From positions 62,001 to 126,000 of the forward strand of contig NZ_WHNZ01000012.1 of assembly GCF_013141725.1 (NCBI RefSeq): 64,000 nt of DNA, written 5' to 3'. Below, piece by piece: positions 31,326 through 40,503 of the stretch. Made by a program: the position numbers and the translations under genes. The DNA comes from Paenibacillus planticolens. GTDB lineage: Bacteria; Bacillota; Bacilli; Paenibacillales; NBRC-103111. Each line of letters opens with the position of its first letter. Positions within the stretch are counted from its first letter, which is position 1. The notes under the pieces were generated by a model. That model saw only the letters and a list, made by a program, of their open reading frames with translations, made no database searches and was not told the DNA's origin.

Positions 31326-33610
31326 CGGGCACCGCCGTCCAGCTGCGCCAGCAGCTCCAGGGCGAGCTTCTTGCCGAGCAAGCCGACCTCTTCGATCGGC
31401 CCGACGCACGCCGGGCAGCCGCTGATGCAGCCGCAGCTTTGGATGAGGCTGCGCGCTTGATCCATGAGCTGGCCGTGCACCTCATACAGCCGGTCGCTGA
31501 GTCCGACGCCGCCGGGGTACCGGTCATAGAAAAATACCGTCGGCAGCTTATTATGCACTGCCTTAACCTGCGGAACGACCCGGATATCCATCGGATCGCA
31601 CATTAAATAGAGCGGAGCAAGATGCGACAGAACGTTCGCAATCCCGAGCAGCGCGTACTGCATATCGTTGACTGAACGACCAGCCGCCATTTCTTCGTCA
31701 AAGGTGAACCAATAGGAGCTGGTATGCAGTTCTTCTTCAGGCAGGCGGATCGGTCCGGAGCCAATGTTCTCGTGCGTCCGCAAACGAATTTTCTTAAATA
31801 TCGTTGGCTGCGCATTCACCGTAACCTCTCCGAGCTGCCGCAGCAATCCGCCGCTCCGCCCCTCCCTGTTCACATGCAGCACCTTCAGCTGCACCGCCAA
31901 ACTGGCATCAGTGAAATAGTCCACATCGACTTGACGGACATAAGCCTTCTTCTCTTCATAATCCAGCTTCTCCACTTGAAATTGGACGCCTTCATGTATA
32001 TAAATCGCCTCTTCGTGAATGAGGGTAGGCGCGCTAAAGCGGTCGCATTCCCCAATCACTCGATTCGCATTAGTCATATCGATAATAATAAAATTTTCTT
32101 GTGCGGCAGACCGCAAGGAAATGTTATGCGCCGGAAAGGATTGCTCCATCCAATACCAGCGGTCGTTCACCTGATGCAGCACCTGCTCTTCGGTTAAATA
32201 TTCCAAGATGTCCGTGAGCGACTCTTCGCCGAACTTCTCATTGGCTTCAAAGGGAAGCTCATAAGCAGCGCATTTCACATGATCCACGAGTATGATCAAA
32301 TTATCCGGATGAATCCGCGCCTGCTCTGGCGGTCGCTCAAAGAAATATTGCGGATTCTGGATCAAATACTGATCCAGCGGGTTGCTGCTCGCGACGAGCA
32401 CCGTCAGCGAGGTCTCCTGCCGCCGTCCGGCACGCCCGGACTGCTGCCAAGTGCTGGCTATCGTGCCCGGATAGCCGTTGAGCACGCACGCTTGCAGCTG
32501 GCCGATGTCAATGCCCAGCTCCAGCGCGTTCGTGCTCACAACGCCGCGGATTTCTCCGCTGCGGAGGCCCTTCTCGATCTCCCGGCGAAGCTTCGGGAGA
32601 TACCCGCCGCGGTAGCCGCGGATCGATTTGCTGCCCAGCTCGTGGGTCACGAGCTCCTGAAGGTAGGTCAGCAAAATCTCCACGCGCACGCGGCTTCTAG
32701 CAAAAACAATCGTCTGGATTCCGCTTCGCAGCAGCGTGCCTGCCAGCTTGCGCGTCTCCAAGACGGAGCTTCTGCGAATCCCCAGCTGCTGATTGACCAC
32801 CGGGGGATTATAAAAAACAAAGTGCTTCTCGCCTGCCGGCGCTCCGTTATTGTCGATCAGCGCAACGTTCTCGCCAATTAGCCGCTCCGCATGCTCCTTC
32901 GGATTATCAATCGTCGCCGACGCGCAAATAAATTGCGGCTTCGACCCGTAGAATCGGCAAATACGCTTCAGTCTGCGAATGACATTAGCCACATGACTCC
33001 CAAAAACGCCGCGATAGGAATGCACCTCATCAATTACGATGTAATTCAAGTTCTCAAACAGCTTCACCCACTTGGTGTGGTGGGGAAGAATCGCGGAATG
33101 CAGCATATCCGGATTCGTCACGACAATATGCCCGGCATTGCGAATCGCTTGTCTAACCGTTGGCGGCGTGTCGCCGTCATACGTGTGCGTTTTGATATCT
33201 ACCTCCATGAAATCTACCATTTCCTGCAGCTCGGCAACCTGATCCTGCGCGAGCGCCTTCGTCGGAAATAAATAGAGGGCGCGTGAGGCATCGTTCTCCA
33301 AAATTTTCTGCAGGACCGGAAGATTGTAGCAAAGCGTCTTGCCTGAGGCCGTCGGCGTCACCGTGACCACATGATGACCGGCCTGCACTTGACGGAACGA
33401 CTCCGCTTGATGCGTGTATAACTGCTTGATGTGCTTATGTTGAAGCGCAGCCCGAATACCCTCGTGCAATCCCTCTGGAAAATCAGCCAGCTTGGGATCA
33501 CGCGGGGGTATGGTGTGCCAATAAGTAACTTGTGACATGATGTCCTGCTGCTTGCGCAGCCAGCCGATCATCTCATTCATAGAAGAAACCTTACCTGTTA
33601 AAGGATTCAT
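31322..33610 (-). CDS. mrfA: MrfA (YprA) DExH helicase
   Basis: The 762-residue superfamily 2 helicase shows VTPTASGKTLCYNLPVLQ (Walker A), IDEVHSYRGVFG (DEVH), SATI, FARSRVRVEI and the GRAGRR motif VI, followed by the MrfA C-terminal domain with four cysteines (CGCISGCPAC) that bind metal. In Bacillus it acts with MrfB in mitomycin C repair. AAGGAG lies 9 nt before ATG 33610. The gene has GC-rich blocks, notably around 32.4-32.8 and 31.3-31.6 kb. Confidence 0.93.
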   Translation of the reverse strand: MNPLTGKVSSMNEMIGWLRKQQDIMSQVTYWHTIPPRDPKLADFPEGLHEGIRAALQHKHIKQLYTHQAESFRQVQAGHHVVTVTPTASGKTLCYNLPVLQKILENDASRALYLFPTKALAQDQVAELQEMVDFMEVDIKTHTYDGDTPPTVRQAIRNAGHIVVTNPDMLHSAILPHHTKWVKLFENLNYIVIDEVHSYRGVFGSHVANVIRRLKRICRFYGSKPQFICASATIDNPKEHAERLIGENVALIDNNGAPAGEKHFVFYNPPVVNQQLGIRRSSVLETRKLAGTLLRSGIQTIVFARSRVRVEILLTYLQELVTHELGSKSIRGYRGGYLPKLRREIEKGLRSGEIRGVVSTNALELGIDIGQLQACVLNGYPGTIASTWQQSGRAGRRQETSLTVLVASSNPLDQYLIQNPQYFFERPPEQARIHPDNLIILVDHVKCAAYELPFEANEKFGEESLTDILEYLTEEQVLHQVNDRWYWMEQSFPAHNISLRSAAQENFIIIDMTNANRVIGECDRFSAPTLIHEEAIYIHEGVQFQVEKLDYEEKKAYVRQVDVDYFTDASLAVQLKVLHVNREGRSGGLLRQLGEVTVNAQPTIFKKIRLRTHENIGSGPIRLPEEELHTSSYWFTFDEEMAAGRSVNDMQYALLGIANVLSHLAPLYLMCDPMDIRVVPQVKAVHNKLPTVFFYDRYPGGVGLSDRLYEVHGQLMDQARSLIQSCGCISGCPACVGPIEEVGLLGKKLALELLAQLDGGAR

Positions 33611-33669
33611 ACGTCGAATCTCCTTACCAATCTCGTTTCTTCTATTTTACAGAATATACGTTCGTATGT

Positions 33670-33939
33670 CTACATGAGATCGGATGAATCGTCATAATCA
33701 TACCGAATCCCTTCGTGACCAGCGGTTGCCGTTGGAACATTGGCTTGAAAGGCTTGTCTCGCACTTTCTTGCATTTTGATCAAAACTTCCTGATAATCTC
33801 TAGAACGGTGCTCTTCCATATCATGCTTCATCGCAGTTCTCAATGCTCTTTCAATGATCACAACATCATGACTAGTAAAATCCACGGTTCCTCGCACCTC
33901 GCCCTCGGTACTATTTTTCATACCCTTTAGCTTTTCCAT
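33670..33939 (-). CDS. Small unknown acidic protein
   Basis: The 89-residue frame is soluble, with the helical motif HDVVIIERALRTAMKHDMEE and a C-terminal acidic tail (YDYDDSSDLM). I do not recognise it. ATG 33939 has no clear ribosome site. An internal GTG at 33885 has GAGGTGCGAGG upstream and would give about 71 residues that keep the ordered part. It lies upstream of mrfA on the same strand, 59 nt apart. Confidence 0.6.
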   Translation of the reverse strand: MEKLKGMKNSTEGEVRGTVDFTSHDVVIIERALRTAMKHDMEEHRSRDYQEVLIKMQESARQAFQANVPTATAGHEGIRYDYDDSSDLM

Positions 33940-34042
33940 TTTCGGGAAAGTCCATACAGATCACGGCTTTTTCTCCAAATTCGTAATTAGCAAAGAAATC
34001 AGGTAAAATCAGGAAGACTACATAAATAAGGAGGAAGTAATA

Positions 34043-34645
34043 ATGACAGCATCTTTATCCGCCGAAGTCGAATCTACTCGCCAACCGGATCATGAAATCA
34101 ATCCGCAATTTCTGACGCGTTGGTCCCCTCGCTCGTTTACGAATCAAGAGGTACCTGAAGATGTTCTCCTTAGCTTATTTGAAGCGGCTCGCTGGGCACC
34201 TTCCGGCAGTAATTTGCAGCCTTGGCGCTTTATCCTCGCCCGCACGGAAGAGCAGCGCGCTAAATTTCACAGCTTTATTGCGCCGGCCAACCGGGAATGG
34301 TGCGAGAAAGCTCCCGTTCTTGCCCTCGCTCTTTCCTATACGAAAGCGCCTAACGGGAATAACTCCCCAAGTCATGCTTTCGATACAGGCGCTGCGTGGG
34401 GATACCTAGCGCTCGAAGCCAACAATCAAGGCTTAATTACACATGCTATGGGGGGCTTTGATCATAATCAGGCGCGTGAAACCCTCCAGATTCCTGAGGA
34501 TTATCAAACACACGCCGTCATTGCAATTGGCTATCGCGGTCCTGTGGAGGCTTTGCCAGAACGCTTTCAAGAGCGTGAAGCTCCTTCCACTCGCAATCCT
34601 GTAAGCGAATTTCTGTATGAAGGCACGTTCGGTCAAACTCGTTAA
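34043..34645 (+). CDS. Nitroreductase-family FMN enzyme
   Basis: The 200-residue protein has the nitroreductase layout: the RWSPRSF start, ARWAPSGSNLQPWRFI (FMN phosphate-binding serine and asparagine), a middle DTGAAWGYLALEA and VIAIGYRG near the C-terminus. Family members reduce nitro or quinone compounds with NAD(P)H. AAGGAGGAAGTAATA precedes ATG 34043 and a bidirectional terminator follows. It is a single-gene unit, divergent from the mrfA side. Confidence 0.9.
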   Translation: MTASLSAEVESTRQPDHEINPQFLTRWSPRSFTNQEVPEDVLLSLFEAARWAPSGSNLQPWRFILARTEEQRAKFHSFIAPANREWCEKAPVLALALSYTKAPNGNNSPSHAFDTGAAWGYLALEANNQGLITHAMGGFDHNQARETLQIPEDYQTHAVIAIGYRGPVEALPERFQEREAPSTRNPVSEFLYEGTFGQTR

Positions 34646-34648
34646 TTG

Positions 34649-34692
34649 AAAAAACACTTCATTCCGATTGCGGAATGAGGTGTTCTTTTTTA
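34649..34692. terminator. Bidirectional terminator
   Basis: AACACTTCATTCC pairs with GGAATGAGGTGTT around GATTGC, flanked by A and T runs on both sides. It ends the nitroreductase gene and the pilus operon. Confidence 0.9.
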
Positions 34693-35295
34693 AAACGGAG
34701 TCTCGACTTTATCGACCTTCGATTTATAAGATGGGTCAAAATAAGCCGTGAAGGTTAAATTTACCGTCAGTTTTCGATTTAAATCCTTTGGCAAATTTCC
34801 AAAGTTTACCGTATCCACACGAATTAATCGTGGCAATGCTTGCAGTTGAGTAATGGCATTCATTACCTCATCAAACGCACCTGAGATGGACGTCGTCACT
34901 CTGACCTCCCTTATGTTCGGGTAAGGGTTCTTGTTGTTTGCATCGGCCTGCTGCGTTTGCGGACTCTTGTCGCCCACGGCGTATGAAATCGAGTTGAAAG
35001 TGACTTTGGTATCCGTTTTGATCTGATTTAAATCAAGCGTCAGCTGCTCCGTATTATCCCATAATGGTAGAGCGGCTTGAATATCTTTTAGCGAAGGACC
35101 CGTCTCTTCTTTCTTCTCGCTTATTTTTTGAGTAAGCAGCTGTACCTGCTTTTCCACGATAGCAATTTCGTTTGCTTGCGCTTTGATCTTATTGCTTGAA
35201 GGGAGTTGTACGAAATAGTAGAAAGCAAAAAGAGCTAAAAACAGCAGCACCGCCAAGAGCAGCAGGAGGGTTTTGGCACTATTTTTGTTGGACAT
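34690..35295 (-). CDS. pilO: PilO-like pilus assembly protein
   Basis: The 201-residue protein has a short cytoplasmic start, one membrane helix (LLLLLAVLLFLALFAFYYFV), a coiled coil (residues 35-75) and a small ferredoxin-like periplasmic-type domain. PilO pairs with PilN and PilM to link the inner-membrane platform with the rest of the machine. GGAG lies 7 nt before ATG 35295. The gene overlaps the PilM-PilN gene by 17 nt and ends the operon. Confidence 0.8.
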   Translation of the reverse strand: MSNKNSAKTLLLLLAVLLFLALFAFYYFVQLPSSNKIKAQANEIAIVEKQVQLLTQKISEKKEETGPSLKDIQAALPLWDNTEQLTLDLNQIKTDTKVTFNSISYAVGDKSPQTQQADANNKNPYPNIREVRVTTSISGAFDEVMNAITQLQALPRLIRVDTVNFGNLPKDLNRKLTVNLTFTAYFDPSYKSKVDKVETPF

Positions 35296-36877
35296 TAGCA
35301 GGCTCCTCTCCTTTTGCTTCCGACGTCCCCTTAGTACCCGTATCTTTCGAAACCGCAGCTTTCTTGAAAGCAATCGAATAATTGACTGTATATTGCTTTA
35401 CAGCGCTAGTCGGAGCAGGTGCGGTTGGATCCGTTGGTGTTCCGGCAGCTGCATTCGCATTCGTTGTGCCTACGGTCGTTTCCGTAATGGACTGGAGCAA
35501 AGCGTTCTCACCGAAAGTCAATTTGCGCAGATCAAACAAATACCGGGCAGAATCCTCCATCTTTGCGAATATGACCGTTAGCGTAATTTGCGATTCCGAA
35601 GAATAAGAAATTGAACTGATTTGTGCAGTAACCGGCAACGATTTCTTCAAATCTCCGATCATCACAACGACATCCTTGCGGTTTGCCCTCGTCATGGTAA
35701 TAAAGGCAGCAGGATCTCCACCTTGATTTGCCGGCTTCGATGTTAATTTAGCCTCTAAAGCTGACTTCTGCGTATTGAGAGTTGCAAGTCTCGACGTGTT
35801 TTGCGTCATTGTTTTCTGATTATCAAGATACGTGAGGCCAATTAACGCCGCACAAGCAACCCAAGCTATCATGCCCAAAATAGCAAGTAACAGCTTAACT
35901 TTTGTCTCCGTTTTCCGATGCGGCAGCAAATTAATTTGAGCTTTCTGCTTGGAGAACAGCGCGACACCGATCGCCACACGATACGCATTGGCGCTAAAAT
36001 CTTTTGACCGGCCATTGGCAAATAAATCAAAATCGACCGTCTCCACTTTTAGCTCAGAGAGCGCCTGTTGGAGCTCCATATGCAGCTGAATTCTACCTTG
36101 ATTAGCGCCTGTCACGATAATTTGAGAGATTCGGCTTTTCCCTTCTTGAATACTATATTGATAAAAGCTCAGCATCCTAGAAATTTCAGCAATAATTTCT
36201 CCGACCTGGTCTGAGGTTAATTCGTCATCAACAGCAGAATCATGCTCAACTAACGTAATTGTCCGCATAAAAATGGGATTGCCGTTTTGCAGCATGTACA
36301 CTTCCAGAGAGCCGCGATCTAAGGAAACCAGCATGGATTCTTCAAAAAACTCATCCTGCTGCGAAGAAATCGCTCTTGCCAGCGCAGTGGCCGATATTTC
36401 TGCCGCCTTCACATGTACGCCGGCATCCTCAAACACTCTTACATAGCTCATAATCAACTTCTTCGGAGCTGCAAACACTAGAACTAACGTGCTCTCATCA
36501 TCTTGACTTACCTTGATAAAATCATAAACAGGATCTTCAAAAGGCAGGCGCAGCGCAGTTTCCACTTCAAGCTCTACCAATTGCCGCAGTTCCTGAGGTT
36601 TAATGCTAGGAATGCGCATTTTCCGTATGATAATTTGCGAAGTCGGAATGGCGATCGTCGCAGAAGCCCCTTTCAGCTTCTCCGCTTTCACCCATTGTTT
36701 CACCTGAAGGCTTAAGGATTCTCCATTGACGATTTGATCTTCGACAATAATCCCTGGCGGGATAGGAAGGAATCCACTTGAGCTCACTTCCCAGGTTTTT
36801 TTCTTTTTCACGGACACATAACGGACTCCCGTTTGATCTACCGTGATTCCGATTCGTTTAGTGCCTAAGCCGATCAT
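35279..36877 (-). CDS. PilM-PilN fusion protein
   Basis: About 532 residues. The first 330 form an actin-like PilM domain (IGLGTKRIGITVDQTGVRYV and a later VSLDRGSLEVYMLQNG), followed by the PilN-type INLLPHRK motif and a membrane helix near residue 345, then a coiled coil and outer domain ending in a Thr/Pro/Ala-rich tail. In Pseudomonas PilM binds the cytoplasmic tail of PilN; here both are one chain. ATG 36877 has AGGG 10 nt upstream; ATG 36883 and GTG 36886 are alternatives. Confidence 0.85.
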   Translation of the reverse strand: MIGLGTKRIGITVDQTGVRYVSVKKKKTWEVSSSGFLPIPPGIIVEDQIVNGESLSLQVKQWVKAEKLKGASATIAIPTSQIIIRKMRIPSIKPQELRQLVELEVETALRLPFEDPVYDFIKVSQDDESTLVLVFAAPKKLIMSYVRVFEDAGVHVKAAEISATALARAISSQQDEFFEESMLVSLDRGSLEVYMLQNGNPIFMRTITLVEHDSAVDDELTSDQVGEIIAEISRMLSFYQYSIQEGKSRISQIIVTGANQGRIQLHMELQQALSELKVETVDFDLFANGRSKDFSANAYRVAIGVALFSKQKAQINLLPHRKTETKVKLLLAILGMIAWVACAALIGLTYLDNQKTMTQNTSRLATLNTQKSALEAKLTSKPANQGGDPAAFITMTRANRKDVVVMIGDLKKSLPVTAQISSISYSSESQITLTVIFAKMEDSARYLFDLRKLTFGENALLQSITETTVGTTNANAAAGTPTDPTAPAPTSAVKQYTVNYSIAFKKAAVSKDTGTKGTSEAKGEEPANVQQK

Positions 36878-36892
36878 ATTCATCACACCCTG

Positions 36893-37651
36893 CTATCCGA
36901 GTAATGTAAGGTAAGCCTTTATCATATCCGTACCATAACCGTATGAAATCAGAATGCCCGCCGCCAATGAGGGGCCAAATGGTATCGGTTGTTTTCTTTT
37001 CGTGATTTTTAACAGCAGCAGCAACCCGCCTATCAGACTGCCTATCAGACATGCTAAAATAAATGCGACCATAATATGAGATAAGCCTAATACTGCGCCG
37101 CAGACTAAAAGGAGCTTGGCATCCCCCATTCCCATACCACCGCGAGAAAGAACTGCAATCAACACAATGATTCCGCAACCAATTACAGCACCCAGCACGT
37201 AACTCCACCAGGCTTGATCTCCTGGAAAAAACAATCGTAGACCTACTAAAACGGGAAAGAAAACGATCAAAATTTTATTAGGTATGAGCATAGAAGTTAA
37301 ATCCGAAATAGTGATAATTACTAAAAGACTAACCATTGCGAGGGCAACTAACGCTTCCCCTGTGATGCCGAAATGCACATAAACCCATAAGAATAACAAC
37401 CCTGTTGCGAGTTCCCCTAAGGGATATATAATGGATACTTTCGTTTGACAATACCTGCACTTACCTCGTGCAAAAAGATAGCTGATCACCGGGATCAGAT
37501 CCCTTGATTTCAGCTGCTTCCCGCATTTCGGACACGCTGACGGGGGCTTGACCACCGACTGTTTCGCCGGCACGCGCAGTGCGACTACGTTGAAGAACGA
37601 ACCGAGTACGAGACCAACAATGAAAACGTAAATTGCGATGAGGAGTGTCAT
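36893..37651 (-). CDS. pilD: PilD-type prepilin peptidase
   Basis: The 252-residue membrane protein has the full PilD layout: two CxxC pairs (CPKCG and CRYC) of the methylase part, and the aspartates in TISDLTSMLIPN and GMGDAKLLL of the A24 peptidase. It cleaves and N-methylates prepilins. The ribosome site of ATG 37651 is poor. The gene follows a terminator hairpin downstream of the pilin gene, so its expression is probably lower than that of the pilin. Confidence 0.92.
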   Translation of the reverse strand: MTLLIAIYVFIVGLVLGSFFNVVALRVPAKQSVVKPPSACPKCGKQLKSRDLIPVISYLFARGKCRYCQTKVSIIYPLGELATGLLFLWVYVHFGITGEALVALAMVSLLVIITISDLTSMLIPNKILIVFFPVLVGLRLFFPGDQAWWSYVLGAVIGCGIIVLIAVLSRGGMGMGDAKLLLVCGAVLGLSHIMVAFILACLIGSLIGGLLLLLKITKRKQPIPFGPSLAAGILISYGYGTDMIKAYLTLLG

Positions 37652-37677
37652 GGGTTTGGGTCGCTTTCTTTGATTTT

Positions 37678-37710
37678 AAAAAGGAATCGGAATGGACCGA
37701 TTCCTTTTTA
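37678..37710. terminator. Hairpin between the pilin and pilD genes
   Basis: AAAAGGAATCGG pairs with CCGATTCCTTTTT around TCCATT. It is a strong, near-perfect hairpin on either strand. Read on the minus strand it would end most pilin transcripts and let a fraction read through to pilD. Confidence 0.85.
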
Positions 37711-37723
37711 TTTGTTAACCATA

Positions 37724-38203
37724 TTAATTTTCAGACGGATATGCTGTAGCAGCAGTGACTGCTTTACCTTTGCCAGATACAACATCTGTTGCAGGAATGG
37801 TAACCGAACCGGCAGATGTTGTTAATGTTACTCCCGTCAATTTCCCATAAGTTGGTGAAGTTTTTGTCGTATCGTACTCAAGTTTTCCAGCTGTAATTGG
37901 ATTTTTATTACTAGGCATTACAATACCTGAATCCAAGTAACCTTTAGCAACAAGATCAGCAAGTACTTTTACTGTAGCTGGCGGTGTCCCTTCTAGTTCT
38001 GTAGTTACATACAGTCTGGAAGCTTCATATATTTGGTGAAAAAGAGCAGCATCTGCATCATCTTTCGACTTATTAATTACTCCTAAAATATAAGGAACCG
38101 CAATAGCCGCAATAACAGCCAAGATAACAATTACAGCGAGCAACTCAATCAGTGTAAATCCTTTTTCTTCTTTTTTAAGATGCTTCATCATTTTAAATAA
38201 CAT
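37724..38203 (-). CDS. Type IV major pilin
   Basis: The 159-residue prepilin has a 17-19 residue basic leader ending in Gly, then FTLIELLAVIVILAVIAAIA with Glu at +5, the class III signal for PilD. The C-terminal domain is small and Thr/Ser-rich with no cysteine pair. GGAGG lies 8 nt before ATG 38203. It follows pilC by 20 nt and precedes a terminator, the usual sign of the most abundant product. Confidence 0.9.
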   Translation of the reverse strand: MLFKMMKHLKKEEKGFTLIELLAVIVILAVIAAIAVPYILGVINKSKDDADAALFHQIYEASRLYVTTELEGTPPATVKVLADLVAKGYLDSGIVMPSNKNPITAGKLEYDTTKTSPTYGKLTGVTLTTSAGSVTIPATDVVSGKGKAVTAATAYPSEN

Positions 38204-38222
38204 GTTGTCTACCTCCAAATTT

Positions 38223-39431
38223 TCAACCTAGTTTGTCATACATACTAAACATCGGTAACATAATCGCTGCCACAATCGAGCCTACTAATCCAGATAACAA
38301 AACTAGCAATAAAGGTTCTAATAATGACTTCAAACGATCTACAGTATTCTCTACATCCATCTCATAAAAATCTGCAACCTTTTCAAGCATCTGATCGAGT
38401 GCACCGGTCTCTTCGCCAATTGAAATCATTTGAGTAACTAGCGGAGGAAACACCCATGCCTGCTTTAGCGGTTCAGAAAGTGGATTTCCTTGCCTTAACG
38501 ATTCCGCTGATTTTCTAATAAATCCACCAATCACTTTGTTATCTACAACTTCTTCCACGATGGCTAGAGACTGCAGTACGGGTACAGCGCTTGAATACAA
38601 TGAAGATAATGTGCGAGTCATTAAGGCAATAGAGCCTTTTTGCTTTAGCTTACCAAATATAGGTATTCTCAGTTTCATATAATCAATCCCATATGCTCCC
38701 GCTTCAAACCTTTTTGCCACTTGATAAACAGCAATGACTGCAAGCAATACAACCAACCAATAGAACCACTGATGTTGAATACTATTGCTTAACTTTAATA
38801 CAACTCTAGTAATCAAAGGCAGTTCCGCATGCAGAGACTCAAACGTAGTAACAAACTGAGGCACGACAGACTTTAGAAGATAAATGACTGCAACAATAGA
38901 CAATCCTCCTACCGTTGCCGGATAAGTCATCGCCGACTTAATCTTCTCCCGAGTCACATGCTCCTTCTCAAAAAACTTCGCAAGACGCTCCAGCGTCCCT
39001 TCCAAGTCGCCTGTTTCTTCCCCGGCGCGAACCATGTTCACAAACATCGGCGGAAAAATCTTTTTATGCTCCGAAATCGACTTCGAGAAGGACACCCCTT
39101 TCGAAATGCTAGAAGCTACCTGCAAAAGAGCTTTGCGAAGCGGTTTGCTCTCGGTCTGTGCGGCAAGGATCGACGTTGCTTCCACGATGTTGACGCCTGC
39201 CCTGATTAAAGTCGCAAACTGCCGGCAATACACGATAAAGTGAATTGTTTTGACCGGATTACCGATGTAGATCTCCGTTTTGAGCGCTTTGAAATGTTCT
39301 TCCTTCACAGAGAGAACGACATAGCCTTTCTTTCGAAGCTCTTCCACCGCAGTAGACTTATCTGTTGCAGAGATTTTGCCTTTGATCTGTTTGCCGCTGC
39401 TGCCTCTTACCTCATACAGAAACTCTGACAT
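38223..39431 (-). CDS. pilC: PilC platform protein
   Basis: The 402-residue membrane protein has an N-terminal cytoplasmic domain and two repeated GspF domains: FATLIRAGVNIVEATSILAAQ with GEETGDLEGTLERLAKFFE, and LYSSAVPVLQSLAIVEEVV with GEETGALDQMLEKVADFYE. It is the inner-membrane platform for PilB and PilT. ATG 39431 overlaps the pilT stop by one base. Confidence 0.95.
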   Translation of the reverse strand: MSEFLYEVRGSSGKQIKGKISATDKSTAVEELRKKGYVVLSVKEEHFKALKTEIYIGNPVKTIHFIVYCRQFATLIRAGVNIVEATSILAAQTESKPLRKALLQVASSISKGVSFSKSISEHKKIFPPMFVNMVRAGEETGDLEGTLERLAKFFEKEHVTREKIKSAMTYPATVGGLSIVAVIYLLKSVVPQFVTTFESLHAELPLITRVVLKLSNSIQHQWFYWLVVLLAVIAVYQVAKRFEAGAYGIDYMKLRIPIFGKLKQKGSIALMTRTLSSLYSSAVPVLQSLAIVEEVVDNKVIGGFIRKSAESLRQGNPLSEPLKQAWVFPPLVTQMISIGEETGALDQMLEKVADFYEMDVENTVDRLKSLLEPLLLVLLSGLVGSIVAAIMLPMFSMYDKLG

Positions 39432-40483
39432 TACATCACACCGCCTTCAGCAAGATATGCTCTTGCTGCGATTGGATCGATAAGTCCCTGCTGCATTTGT
39501 TCCTTAATCGACATGTCCAGCGTGTGCATCCCTAAGCTTCGTCCTGTCTGCATGACGCTTTTGATCTGATGAATTTTCTCCGAACGAATCAGGTTGCCGA
39601 CAGCCGGCGTATTAATCATGATTTCCGTAGCACAGGTCCGGCCTAGGCCGCCAGGCTTCGGAAATAATCGCTGTGAAATGACAGCGACCAGAACGGCCGC
39701 CAACTGCACGCGAATTTGTCCTTGTTGATGCGCAGGGAACGCATCGATAATGCGATCAATCGTCTGCGGCGCATCTGTCGTATGTAAGGTCGCAAAGACC
39801 AAGTGACCGGTTTCGGCGGCTGTAACGGCTGCGGAAATGGTCTCCAGATCACGCATCTCACCGACGAGAATCACATCAGGATCTTGACGCAGCGCTGCTC
39901 TTAGGCCATTCGAGAAGGACTTCGTATCACTGCCTACTTCCCTTTGGTCAATAATAGACGAAGAGTGAGTATGCAGGAACTCGATCGGGTCTTCCAACGT
40001 AACGATATGCTTCTTCTCTGTGCGATTGATGTAATCGATCATTGCTGCCAGCGTCGATGATTTCCCGCTTCCCGTTGGTCCTGTCACTAGTACTAGCCCT
40101 TGCGGTTTCAACGCTAACGAGCTTATCACATTAGGCAGCTGCAGCTGTTCAAGAGATGGAATCTTTGTTGGAATCGTACGGATGGCGACGCTAACACGTC
40201 CTCTTTGGCGATAAGCATTAATCCGGTAACGAGAACATCCTTCAAGCTCGTATGAGAAATCCAGTTCTCCAGCTTGCTGGAACCGCTCGATTTGCTCTGC
40301 CTGCAATAAGGCTTCTGCCATCGATCGAGTGTCGTCAGCTTGCAGCGGATCATTGCCGACGGGCTGCAATGTTCCGTGAACGCGTAGAATGGGCGGCGAA
40401 CCGACGGAAAGATGTAAATCCGAAGCCTTCGACTCATGTGCAGTTCTTAATAGACTTACGATCCGATCTAACGCGATTGACAT
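39431..40483 (-). CDS. pilT: PilT retraction ATPase
   Basis: The 350-residue hexameric ATPase has Walker A GPTGSGKSST, the Asp box VTLEDPIEF, Walker B region ILVGEMRDLETI and the histidine box AALRQDP / ATLHTTDAPQT. The C-terminal AIRSEK-like LIRSEKIHQI is typical of PilT, which powers pilus retraction and twitching motility. AAGGAGG lies 8 nt before ATG 40483; the longer frame includes that site. It lies 20 nt after pilB. Confidence 0.95.
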   Translation of the reverse strand: MSIALDRIVSLLRTAHESKASDLHLSVGSPPILRVHGTLQPVGNDPLQADDTRSMAEALLQAEQIERFQQAGELDFSYELEGCSRYRINAYRQRGRVSVAIRTIPTKIPSLEQLQLPNVISSLALKPQGLVLVTGPTGSGKSSTLAAMIDYINRTEKKHIVTLEDPIEFLHTHSSSIIDQREVGSDTKSFSNGLRAALRQDPDVILVGEMRDLETISAAVTAAETGHLVFATLHTTDAPQTIDRIIDAFPAHQQGQIRVQLAAVLVAVISQRLFPKPGGLGRTCATEIMINTPAVGNLIRSEKIHQIKSVMQTGRSLGMHTLDMSIKEQMQQGLIDPIAARAYLAEGGVM

Positions 40484-40503
40484 TTCCCCCACCTCCTTTC
40501 TCA

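Noticed and set aside
30783-31460. Plus-strand open frame over the mrfA-mrfB junction
   Set aside because: It is antisense to well-supported genes in GC-rich DNA, where stop codons are rare by composition.
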